A stretch of DNA of 64,000 nucleotides from G963664225 sp964538065. GTDB taxonomy: Bacteria; Verrucomicrobiota; Verrucomicrobiia; Limisphaerales; UBA1319. How positions within the stretch are numbered: position 1 is the first letter of the stretch; the number at the start of each line of letters is the position of its first letter. The stretch is taken from positions 6,495 through 70,494 of the forward strand of contig CAZIDG010000012.1 of the NCBI GenBank assembly GCA_964538065.1. The letters are read 5' to 3'. A program made the position numbers and the translations under genes. Positions 1-8,300 of the stretch are shown here, piece by piece. Below the pieces are notes generated by a model, which was not told the DNA's origin, made no database searches, and was given only the letters and a program-made list of their open reading frames with translations.

Positions 1-2
1 GC

Positions 3-812
3 ATTCCCCTCACGTTCTACTTCTCCTTTACGCCTTCCTTCCTGACCGATGTCGGCGTGACCGATGTGCCCTTCAAGATGACTTGGGGACAGATGGGCGA
101 AATTGTCTTTATGTTGTTGATGCCGTTGCTGTTTGCTCGTTTGGGCATCAAGTACATGCTGATGGTGGCCATGCTCGCTTGGTCGGTGCGTTATTTCGCC
201 TTCCTGGCGGGCTTTACGATGGCGACCGTGTGGCCGCTCTACCTGGGCATCATCCTCCACGGTATTTGCTATGACTTCTTCTTTGTCACGGCCTACATCT
301 ATGTGGATAAGAAGGCGCCGGAGACCATCCGGGCCAAGGCGCAGGGATTGATCGCCTTTGTCACCCTGGGGGCGGGTATGTTCGTGGGGGCCAACCTCTC
401 CGGAGTGGTGGTCGATAAGTACAACTTCCCCAATATCGAGCCCACGCGCTTCCAGAAGATCGAAGCCAAGGCCTGGGCGGTCGGCAACGTGGCCAAGTGG
501 GATGCCAATAACGCGCCTGCCTTTGGTAAGATCACCCAGATTGCCACCAACAGCGTCACCGTCACCGGTTTGACGCAACCCCTCGCTGGTACTGTGGAAA
601 AGCCTGTGGCTGTGATCGATATCTATGAAAAGGTGGATGGCAAGTTCAAGAGCTCAGGCAAGCTGACGGCTCAGTCGGTCAGCGATCTCTCCCGTCCCTT
701 GAGTCGGTATGAGAAAATCTGGCGTTTGCCGGCCATCGGCGCGATCGTCATCCTGGTTGTGTTTTTCTTAACGTTTAACTACAAGGAAGATACAAAAGCC
801 AAGGCCTCTTGA
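3..812 (+). CDS. MFS transporter, nucleoside:H+ symporter-like (5' truncated)
   Basis: C-terminal part of an inner-membrane permease that resembles the NupG/XapB-type nucleoside:H+ symporters of the major facilitator superfamily. The frame is open from base 3, before the first possible GTG at 57, and the upstream residues (PLTFYFSFTPSFLTDVGV) fit this family, so the gene begins outside the window. Several hydrophobic helices follow (for example MLLMPLLFARLGIKYML and LYLGIILHGICYDFFFVTAY). Oddity: between the penultimate and last helices, about residues 120-215 of the visible part, there is a soluble Ala/Val/Lys-rich stretch of about 95 residues that most family members lack. The substrate is inferred from the family only and could be a sugar or nucleoside. 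Confidence 0.85.
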   Translation: MPLTFYFSFTPSFLTDVGVTDVPFKMTWGQMGEIVFMLLMPLLFARLGIKYMLMVAMLAWSVRYFAFLAGFTMATVWPLYLGIILHGICYDFFFVTAYIYVDKKAPETIRAKAQGLIAFVTLGAGMFVGANLSGVVVDKYNFPNIEPTRFQKIEAKAWAVGNVAKWDANNAPAFGKITQIATNSVTVTGLTQPLAGTVEKPVAVIDIYEKVDGKFKSSGKLTAQSVSDLSRPLSRYEKIWRLPAIGAIVILVVFFLTFNYKEDTKAKAS

Positions 813-845
813 GAGCGCCTGGCATTCCAATTGAAATCTATTGAA

Positions 846-878
846 ACGCCCCATCTTGATCCAGATGGGGCGTTTTTT
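846..878 (+). terminator. Rho-independent terminator after the MFS gene
   Basis: Perfect 11-bp stem (846-856 with 863-873), 6-base loop and a T-run of six. It lies 34 bases past the MFS stop and 17 bases before the next start, separating the two genes transcriptionally. Confidence 0.9.
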
Positions 879-894
879 GAAATGAGGTAGACCC

Positions 895-1821
895 ATGAAC
901 ATACAAATGAATCGTCGTTCCTTCCTGCGTCAAAGCGCACTCGCGACCGGGCTGGTCGCAACGTTATCGTCACCCCTTGGCAGCCTCATGGCGGCTGACA
1001 AGAAGCCCCTATTCAAGATCAGCCTGGCCGAATGGTCGCTGCATCGCACCATCAACTCCGGGAAAATGACCCATCTTGATTTTCCCAAGGCGGCCAAGGA
1101 GGAGTATGGCATTGATGCGATCGAACATGTGAACCAGTTCTTCAAAGACAAGGCCACGGACAAGGCATACCTGAAGGAATTGAAAAAGCGCACGAAGGAC
1201 CTTGGCGTGCGTAACGTATTGATCATGTGTGATGGAGAGGGTGCCTTGGGCGATGCTGATGAAGCGAAGCGCCAGCAGGCGGTGGAGAATCATTACAAAT
1301 GGGTCGAGGCGGCGAAATACCTCGGATGCCATTCAATTCGTGTTAATGCGCAATCCTCAGGTAGTTATGAAGAGCAGATGGAGCGCGCCGCCGATGGTTT
1401 GCGCAAACTGGGTGAATTTGGAGCCAAACACAAGATCAACGTTATCGTTGAAAATCATGGTGGCCTTAGTTCCAATGGGGCCTGGCTTTCAGCAGTGATC
1501 CAAAAGACCGGTTTACCCAACTGCGGCACGCTGCCCGATTTCGGCAATTTCAACCTGGGCAACGGTCAAACCTATGACCGTTATAAAGGGATGGAAGAAC
1601 TCATGCGCTTTGCCCGAGGGGCCAGTGCCAAGTCGAACGACTTTGACGAAGAGGGCAATGAGATCCATACCGATTTCCTCCGCGTACTTAAGATCATCAT
1701 GGCCGCGGGTTACCATGGCTATGTGGGGATCGAGTATGAAGGAGAGAAACTGAGCGAACCGGATGGGATCAGGGCGACCAAAAAACTCCTCGAAAAGGTC
1801 CGAAGCCAGTTGGTGGGATAG
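895..1821 (+). CDS. Tat-exported sugar phosphate isomerase/epimerase (xylose-isomerase-like TIM barrel)
   Basis: 308-residue protein of the AP-endonuclease-2/xylose-isomerase-like TIM-barrel superfamily that contains hydroxypyruvate isomerases and ketose 3-epimerases. The N-terminus NRRSFLRQSALATG is a twin-arginine signal, so export in folded form is expected. Barrel features include the acidic and His residues in VIVENHGG, LPDFGNFN and GYVGIEYEG, which correspond to metal-binding strands of the family. The ATG at 895 has GAGG at 884-887; the ATG at 904 would also keep the Tat motif. It probably acts on a periplasmic sugar or keto-sugar; the substrate is not deducible. It stands between two terminator-bounded units, so it may be monocistronic. 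Confidence 0.88.
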   Translation: MNIQMNRRSFLRQSALATGLVATLSSPLGSLMAADKKPLFKISLAEWSLHRTINSGKMTHLDFPKAAKEEYGIDAIEHVNQFFKDKATDKAYLKELKKRTKDLGVRNVLIMCDGEGALGDADEAKRQQAVENHYKWVEAAKYLGCHSIRVNAQSSGSYEEQMERAADGLRKLGEFGAKHKINVIVENHGGLSSNGAWLSAVIQKTGLPNCGTLPDFGNFNLGNGQTYDRYKGMEELMRFARGASAKSNDFDEEGNEIHTDFLRVLKIIMAAGYHGYVGIEYEGEKLSEPDGIRATKKLLEKVRSQLVG

Positions 1822-1923
1822 GGGGGGCGGGGCGCAAGTACGACCGGCAACCCTTATTTGGCCATAAAAACGGCGTCAAAGTGACGGGAGGCCGCGTGAA
1901 ACTCATTTGAGCCAAAACGGCGG

Positions 1924-1944
1924 GGTGCGTAAAAATCACGCACC
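1924..1944. promoter_or_regulatory. Inverted repeat, possible operator
   Basis: GGTGCGT and ACGCACC are 7-bp arms separated by 7 A/T-rich bases. There is no T-run, so it is not terminator-like. The role as a protein-binding site is inferred. Confidence 0.4.
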
Positions 1945-1998
1945 TCGCGTGGGCTGTTGGATCGTTATTTTTGAGGGTCCATTCCAAGGGGTAAAAAG

Positions 1999-2013
1999 GC
2001 GTGAATTTCACGC
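1999..2013. promoter_or_regulatory. Palindrome GCGTGAA-T-TTCACGC, possible operator
   Basis: Perfect 7-bp arms around one central base. The same half-site recurs at 1894 and inside the promoter at 2156-2166, as expected for a dimeric regulator. No regulator gene is adjacent, so the function is inferred. Confidence 0.45.
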
Positions 2014-2146
2014 AAATGAGACAAAATGACCCTCAAGCATGTGCCTTGGGATACAGAAAAGGGCACAATAAAAAATAACATGGGACTTGTCCTGAGCGTC
2101 GGAATCTGGCATGGTCGGTGCTTGTAGAAAAACGCGCAAAATAATT

Positions 2147-2174
2147 TTGACACTGCCGTGAAATTGTTTAGAGT
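2147..2174 (+). promoter_or_regulatory. Sigma70-type promoter of the pseudopilin gene
   Basis: Consensus -35 TTGACA at 2147-2152, 16-base spacer, -10 TAGAGT at 2169-2174 (4 of 6 matches). Transcription would start near 2181, about 22 bases before the ATG at 2203. A GTGAAATTG element lies in the spacer, suitably placed for repression. This also argues against the earlier in-frame GTG at 2158 as the start. Confidence 0.5.
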
Positions 2175-2202
2175 GCGCGAACCATTAACCCAAACAAACG
2201 AT

Positions 2203-2973
2203 ATGAACAAAGTCTTTAGAAAGAAAGTCGGGGCTTTCACGCTCATTGAGCTGTTAGTCGTTATCGCGATCATCGCCATTTTGGCGGGTATGCTCCTGCC
2301 TGCGCTGGCCAAGGCCAAAGCCAAAGCCCAGCGTATTAAATGTACCAACAACCTGAAGAACGTCGGGTTGGCCTATCGCGTGTTTGCGACGGACAATAAC
2401 GACCAGTTCCCGATGAACATCAGCACCAACCAGGGTGGATCGCAGGAATTCTATGCGACCAACTCCAATGCGTTTGCTGAACGTAACATCTATCGTCATT
2501 ACACCGCTCTTTCCAATGAATTGAGCACGCCGAAGATTGTTCTTTGCCCGAACGACAGCGGCCGCAAGGAAGCCACCGATTTCAGTCCTGTCACCATTAC
2601 CACCGGCGCCAATGCTCGCACTGGCTTTGATGACAACAAGTGCATCAGCTATGGAGTCGGTATGGATGCTCGTGAAACCGAGCCTTCGATGATCCTGGGT
2701 TGCGACCGCAACCTTCGTTGCACCCTCACGGGCGTCAGCAACATCCCCACCAATACCTGGGCTACCACCAAGTATGGTTACATCGCTGCTTTGACTACCA
2801 ATCAGCCCACCACGCTGACTCAGCCTGGTGCTTTGTGGAATTCTGATCTGCATGACAGTTCCGGTAACGTGGTGTTGGGTGATGGTTCGGTGCAGCAGTT
2901 GAGCACCTCCCGCCTGCGCGAGCAACTCAAGAACTCCGGTGATGTGAAGAACGTCGTCGCCATTCCATACTGA
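2203..2973 (+). CDS. Prepilin-type N-terminal / H-X9-DG domain protein (type II secretion pseudopilin-like)
   Basis: 256-residue secreted protein with a class III (prepilin) signal: a short basic leader, then GAFTLIELLVVIAIIAILAG, with cleavage by PilD expected after the Gly and the conserved Glu at position 5 of the mature chain. A charged Ala/Lys helix follows (ALAKAKAKAQ). The C-terminus contains H-D-S-S-G-N-V-V-L-G-D-G, an exact H-X9-DG motif. This two-end architecture is very expanded in Planctomycetes and Verrucomicrobia and is of unknown precise role. The start at 2203 is chosen because the frame's earlier GTG (2158) lies inside the promoter. No Shine-Dalgarno is visible. The terminator at 3002-3027 makes the gene monocistronic. 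Confidence 0.92.
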   Translation: MNKVFRKKVGAFTLIELLVVIAIIAILAGMLLPALAKAKAKAQRIKCTNNLKNVGLAYRVFATDNNDQFPMNISTNQGGSQEFYATNSNAFAERNIYRHYTALSNELSTPKIVLCPNDSGRKEATDFSPVTITTGANARTGFDDNKCISYGVGMDARETEPSMILGCDRNLRCTLTGVSNIPTNTWATTKYGYIAALTTNQPTTLTQPGALWNSDLHDSSGNVVLGDGSVQQLSTSRLREQLKNSGDVKNVVAIPY

Positions 2974-3001
2974 GCCGAACGCTTCAATATTTTTAAAGCA
3001 C

Positions 3002-3027
3002 AAGGCGCCCGCAAGGGCGCCTTTTTT
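3002..3027 (+). terminator. Rho-independent terminator of the pseudopilin gene
   Basis: Perfect 9-bp GC-rich stem (3002-3010 with 3015-3023), GCAA tetraloop, T-run to 3027. Confidence 0.92.
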
Positions 3028-3077
3028 GTCTTCAAACAGGATTGCCATTCCAGATTCCAGAAGGCATGCTCTGACCC

Positions 3078-5171
3078 ATGCCCTTATTCACCACCATCGC
3101 GGTATTGTGTTGCCTATGCCTTGCTTGCGTGGCGGCGGAGGACGCGAGTGACGGTAGTGAGGGAAACGCCCTTCCTCTTGAGATCGCAGGCATCACGGTG
3201 ACGCCCCATGTCCGTGCACCAGGATTAAAATATGGAACTGAATCTGGGGAGACGTTGACCGAGCCTGGCGCACTGGTGCGGTTGTTTATCCGCAACAACT
3301 CTCCCATGTCCCTCGGCACCAACGGACAAGTGAGTTTCAATGCGGTTCTTTTCGATGGGAAAGAACCTCAGCGGCATATCCTTAACGGAGACTGGGCCTG
3401 GCATGACACTCCCAATGGGTGGGGATTGGATGAGCAAACACTTCCCCCTGAGGCGGTTTCGGTATGGGCGTTTAACACCCAATCCACCAACTGGGGGCTT
3501 GGCCGCACTTTTTCAATCAGCGTTACGGATTGGGAGCGGTTGGGGCGGAAGGTGTTGCCGGTTAAGATGGCTCCGCAAGGCGTCTGGATTTCCTCCTTGG
3601 TTTATCTGAGTTCGGACAAAAACGCCCTGCCCGACACCCTTGTGTGTTATGTGGCCAATCAGGCTGCCATCCCCGTCAGGTTCGTGAAAGGGGCTTTGTA
3701 TTTGCCGGAGGCAAAAGACCGATATCGTGTGCTTCGAAAACAACCCGATCTGAAGGATCCCAAGCTGTGGCCTTCGGATGGGGTTATTCCACCGGGGGAA
3801 AAGGGATTGATCTGGGTCAAAGGGGGGCGTTTGCCACTCACCTATGGGGCTTTGGAACTGACCCTGGCGGATCCCAAAGACCAGCGGTTTTCCCTATGGG
3901 CTCATACCCGGGTCAAGCGGGAGTGTTTTGACATCAGTGGCGGCTGGATCGCTGAGTCCATCAAGGGATTTAACCCGATGGGTCATGAGCCGTATTTAAA
4001 AGTTCTTCAGCGCATGCATGTTAACACGGCTCATTTTACCAGCGTGCCTGGGTATACCGATCAGACCGGTCCCAACGGGCTATATACTTTATATCCCTTG
4101 AAGCGGTTTGGGAAACTCGATCCGAAATCTGAATACGATACGGAAGCGATGCTTCCCTTTGTGCATGCGGTGGAGTTTTTGGGAGAACCCCAGAGCGAGA
4201 GGGGAAATGCCGGTCGTGTTCCACAAGCGGTGTTGCAGGCCCTGGCACCCTGGGCGAGGTCGGGTTTGGCGACAACGGTGACTCTGAGCGATGAATCCAC
4301 CTGGAACCGTTATGCGGGGCTGTCCGATTATCCCAATTTTGATGCCTATCGTGTAAGTGCCCCATCCTCCGACGATTGGCGGAGTTACAACCGCTGGGGG
4401 GATCAACGCATTGGATGGGGGGCTCCCCTGGAGACGGTGGGCAGCCTATGTCGTTCCTTGCGTGAAATCAGTCGGCCCGCTCCCATTGCTGCATGGTCAC
4501 AGGGGCCGCACGATGAGTGGGAGGTGTATGATGGGCGCAAGAGGACCACGCCAACGCCGGAGGAAATCCGGTTGCAGGCTTATCATGCTCTATCCAGCCA
4601 CATTACATCGCTATACTGGTTCAACCTGAGCCTGCCAGCCCTGGTGAAATACCGCGATACCATGGATGAACTAACCCGGGTTGGAAGGGAGATGCGGATG
4701 ATGGAGGACTTTTACCTCGAAGGTGATGCCTATGGATACAAACAGGTGATGAAAGAGGGACGTTGGGACTGGGACCTGGTGAGCATTGTTTCACCTCGGG
4801 GAGCGCTTTTATTTGCATTGGATCTGGATTATCAACCCGACAAGTCGGGCCGTGTGTTTGAGTTCAAGCACAGGCGGGAAACGAAATTCTCCTTCGATTT
4901 GCCATCCTGGTTGCGGAATCCGGCGGATGTGTTCCGGATCGATTCGGACGGTGTGTATGATGTGGCCTTTGCCGCCACCGCCAGGGGGATCGAGATCACG
5001 GACAAACAAAACAAGGTGGTCATGTATGTGGCCACGCCAGACCGCGCCTTGCGTCAGCGGTTGGAGCAGAAGCGTTTATCCCTGGTGGAACTGGAAAACA
5101 GTCTCAATTTCGATCCCGCCAACAAAGGCCGGGACTTTGATGCTCTTAAGGCCCCGCTGGAAAACAAGTAG
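3078..5171 (+). CDS. Exported protein of unknown function, possibly glycoside-hydrolase-like
   Basis: 697 residues that I cannot assign to a named family. A type I signal peptide is visible (hydrophobic residues 3-19, then AxA-type cleavage before EDASDG). Residues about 35-280 look like beta-sandwich material (short alternating hydrophobic strands, many Trp and Gly). Residues about 285-560 contain motifs reminiscent of a (beta/alpha)8 sugar-hydrolase barrel: HVNTAHFTSVPGY, VTLSDESTWNRY and SLYWFNLS, with acidic residues at possible strand ends. A further beta-rich region ends the chain. It is followed after 170 bases by the giant surface protein. A role in polysaccharide processing is a guess; the gene itself is certain. 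Confidence 0.8.
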   Translation: MPLFTTIAVLCCLCLACVAAEDASDGSEGNALPLEIAGITVTPHVRAPGLKYGTESGETLTEPGALVRLFIRNNSPMSLGTNGQVSFNAVLFDGKEPQRHILNGDWAWHDTPNGWGLDEQTLPPEAVSVWAFNTQSTNWGLGRTFSISVTDWERLGRKVLPVKMAPQGVWISSLVYLSSDKNALPDTLVCYVANQAAIPVRFVKGALYLPEAKDRYRVLRKQPDLKDPKLWPSDGVIPPGEKGLIWVKGGRLPLTYGALELTLADPKDQRFSLWAHTRVKRECFDISGGWIAESIKGFNPMGHEPYLKVLQRMHVNTAHFTSVPGYTDQTGPNGLYTLYPLKRFGKLDPKSEYDTEAMLPFVHAVEFLGEPQSERGNAGRVPQAVLQALAPWARSGLATTVTLSDESTWNRYAGLSDYPNFDAYRVSAPSSDDWRSYNRWGDQRIGWGAPLETVGSLCRSLREISRPAPIAAWSQGPHDEWEVYDGRKRTTPTPEEIRLQAYHALSSHITSLYWFNLSLPALVKYRDTMDELTRVGREMRMMEDFYLEGDAYGYKQVMKEGRWDWDLVSIVSPRGALLFALDLDYQPDKSGRVFEFKHRRETKFSFDLPSWLRNPADVFRIDSDGVYDVAFAATARGIEITDKQNKVVMYVATPDRALRQRLEQKRLSLVELENSLNFDPANKGRDFDALKAPLENK

Positions 5172-5341
5172 CATCCAGGGCAATGCGAGCCCATGGCCAA
5201 GGGCAACCCAATGAACCGGTTGCGGTATGTGGCATGCGAATAGCTCCTATAAGAGCTTCGCACCTAGTAGAGTGATGATGAAACCGGGCGTGTCGTTTTT
5301 AAGCGGTGGAAGACATGGCAGATTGTAACAACAGCGAGTGA

Positions 5342-8300
5342 ATGATGAAAGATATGATCGGTAACTGCAGACACATGGTTTGGAATGGATTATTAGGGAT
5401 CGTATTGTCCGTCCTGGTATCTGCCGCGACAGTACAAGGCGCCAATGGCATACTCCGGGAGGTCTATGAGAACATTGAGGGGAGCACGCTCCAGGACCTG
5501 ACCAATAACGCCGCTTTTCCCAGCAATCCAACCAGCGAGAACATCATCACCGATTATTTCGAGGCGCCCACGGATGTGCTGGAAAACTATGGCCAGCGTC
5601 TGACGGCCCAGATCATTGCGCCCACGACCGGAAACTACATTTTCTGGATCGCGAGCGATGATGCCAGCGGACTCTGGTTGAGCACGGATGAAACGCCTGC
5701 CAACAAGAGATGGATTGCCGGTGTCAGTGGATGGACGCCTTCGCGGTCCTGGTATGTTGAATCGGGCCAGCAGTCTCAATCGATCACCCTGAGGGCAGGG
5801 CAGAAGTACTATATTGAGGCACTGATGAAGGAAGGCACCGGCGGAGACAATCTGGCGGTGAGGTGGCAATTGCCTGACGGAACCATGGAGGAGCCGATTC
5901 CTGTTTCGCGGCTTCTGGTGTATGGCCTGGGTGCGCCTGAATTCAGCCAGCAACCGGCTGATGTCACTGTGGCGGAGGGGGGGATCGCTCAGTTCAGCGC
6001 GGCCCTGGTGCGAGCCACAGGGGCGACATATCAGTGGCAGCGAAATGGAACGAACCTTCCAGATGCCACGGGAAGCAGCTTGTCCTTTGGCCCTGTCACA
6101 CTGGGGGATAACGGGAGCCTCTTCCGATGTGTGGCTTCGAATTCCTACGGGTCAACGAATTCAACACAAGCAACCTTGACCGTTCGGCCCGACACGACGG
6201 CGCCTGCGCTGGCATCGGTTTATAACCTTGGGGGGGCGGAAGGTGTGACCGTGTTGTTTTCCGAGCCCGTGGAGTCGGCGACAGCCACCGATCCCAATAA
6301 TTATACGCTGGACAACCAGGCTGTTGTGAAGGCGGCACGATTTGCTGGTGACGCACAGACTGTGTATCTGACCACCACGGTTCTCCAGTATGGCACGACC
6401 TACACCCTGACAGTCAATAACGTGAAAGACTGTGCCACGACACCGAACACCATTGCTGCCAATTCGAGCCGGACCTTTCGATTAACCCTGACGCCATTGG
6501 ATACCTCGGTGCTGCGGGGCACATCCGAACCCCTGGGGCCTTCGAATCGGCGCGGGGGGTTGGTGATATCGGAAATCATGTATCATCCGGCGGAACGCAC
6601 GGATGGAAAGAGGCTTGAATATGTGGAGATCTTCAACACGCATGACTGGCCTGAAGACATCAGCCAGTGGCGCCTGGACGGAGCTGTGGAATACCGTTTT
6701 CCGACGGGCACGATTCTCCCCAAACGGTCGTTCCTGGTGGTGGCAGCGTCGCCGGAGGATCTCAAGGCGGTGTATGGCGTTACCAATGTGGTGGGCGGTT
6801 TTACCAACAACATGGCGAATGACCATGGCACGGTGCGTTTGTGCAGCGCGTTTGGCGCCATCATGGTGGAGGCGGAATATGACAGCGTGCCACCCTATTC
6901 TGTGGCGGCCGATGGCGGGGGCCATTCGCTGGTGCTGGCCCGGCCAAGCTATGGAGAAGGGCAACCTGAGGCCTGGGCAGCGAGCGAGATGATTGGCGGT
7001 TCACCCGGCACGTCGGAGCCCAGCCCGACGCATCCGTACAAGAGCATCTTCATCAATGAACTCGTGACGCATACGGATGAACCCCAGGTGGATTACGTGG
7101 AGCTGTACAACTACAGCAGCCAGGCCGTTGATTTGTCTGGTTGCGTGCTGACGGATGATCCGGCGACCAACAAATACGTCCTTCCTGAAGGAACCGTCAT
7201 ACCGCCGCTGGGATTCGTTGTAATGGACCAGAACACACTGGGGTTCGCCTTGAATTCGGGCGGTGAAAAGGTCTTTTTGTTCAATCCTGCGCATACCGAG
7301 GTGGTGGACGCAGTGAATGTCGGGCCGATGGAGAATGGGGTCAGCTATGGCCGGTACCCGGATGGCGCCAAAGACTTCAGCGAACTCACGACTCAGACAC
7401 CGGGAGGGAACAACAGCGTTCCCCTGGTTCGGAACGTGGTCATCAATGAGATCATGTACAAGCCCATATCGGGTGACGACAATGATGAGTATGTGGAGCT
7501 TTACAACAAGGGGGGGGCAGCGGTCGATCTCAGCCGGTGGCGGTTTACATCGGGGATCGATTATCAATTTCCAGCCAATACGGTGTTGCCCGCGGGGGGA
7601 TACCTCGTGGTGGCGAAGAACACCGCCCGGATGATGAGCAACTATCCGAACCTGCATGAAGGCAACCTGGTTGGTAACTTCAAGGGTTCCCTGGCCAACA
7701 GCGGCGAGCGACTGGCGCTGGCCATGCCCCACATGGACATCATCACGAATGCGAATCAGACGCTCTCCACCAACGTGATGTACATAGTGGCTGATGAAGT
7801 GACCTATAAAAAGGGAGGGCGCTGGCCTCGTTGGGCCGATGGTGGCGGGAGCAGCCTGGAACTGGTGGATCCCAACAGTGACAATCGCCGGGCCGATAAC
7901 TGGGCTGACAGCGACGAGAGTGCCAAGAGCCAATGGACGACGGTGGAGTGGACGGGAATGCTTGATAATGGCAACAGCGGGTATTCGCCCAACCAACTGC
8001 AGATGTTCCTGCTTGGGGCGGGGGAGTGCCTCGTGGACGATGTGGAAACCTTCAAGACGGGCGGCAAGAACCTGGTCAGCAATCCCACCTTTGATTCCCT
8101 GACGGGCTGGACCCTGCAGGGGAACCACAGCCAATCCTATGTTCAGAGCAGCGGCGGTGTGAGCGATGGGAGCTGTCTGCATGTGACAGCGCAGGGGCGC
8201 GGCGACACGGGGGCCAATCGCATTCGCACGGCGTTGGGGCAAGGGCTGAGCTCAGGGGTCACCGGGACATTGAGGGCCAAAGTACGATGGCTCAAAGGGT

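Larger units (their letters stand above)
1822..2146. other. Intergenic region with repeated GCGTGAAA-type elements
   Basis: No gene is seen here. The stretch carries four copies or half-copies of a GCGTGAAAYT-like element, at 1894-1904, at 1999-2013 (both strands, forming a palindrome) and just beyond at 2156-2166, plus a second inverted repeat at 1924-1944. It is the upstream region of the pseudopilin gene. Confidence 0.6.

Noticed and set aside
2158..2202. Upstream GTG start for the pseudopilin-like protein
   Set aside because: It lies between the -35 and -10 of the best promoter and would place 15 polar residues before the normal short prepilin leader.
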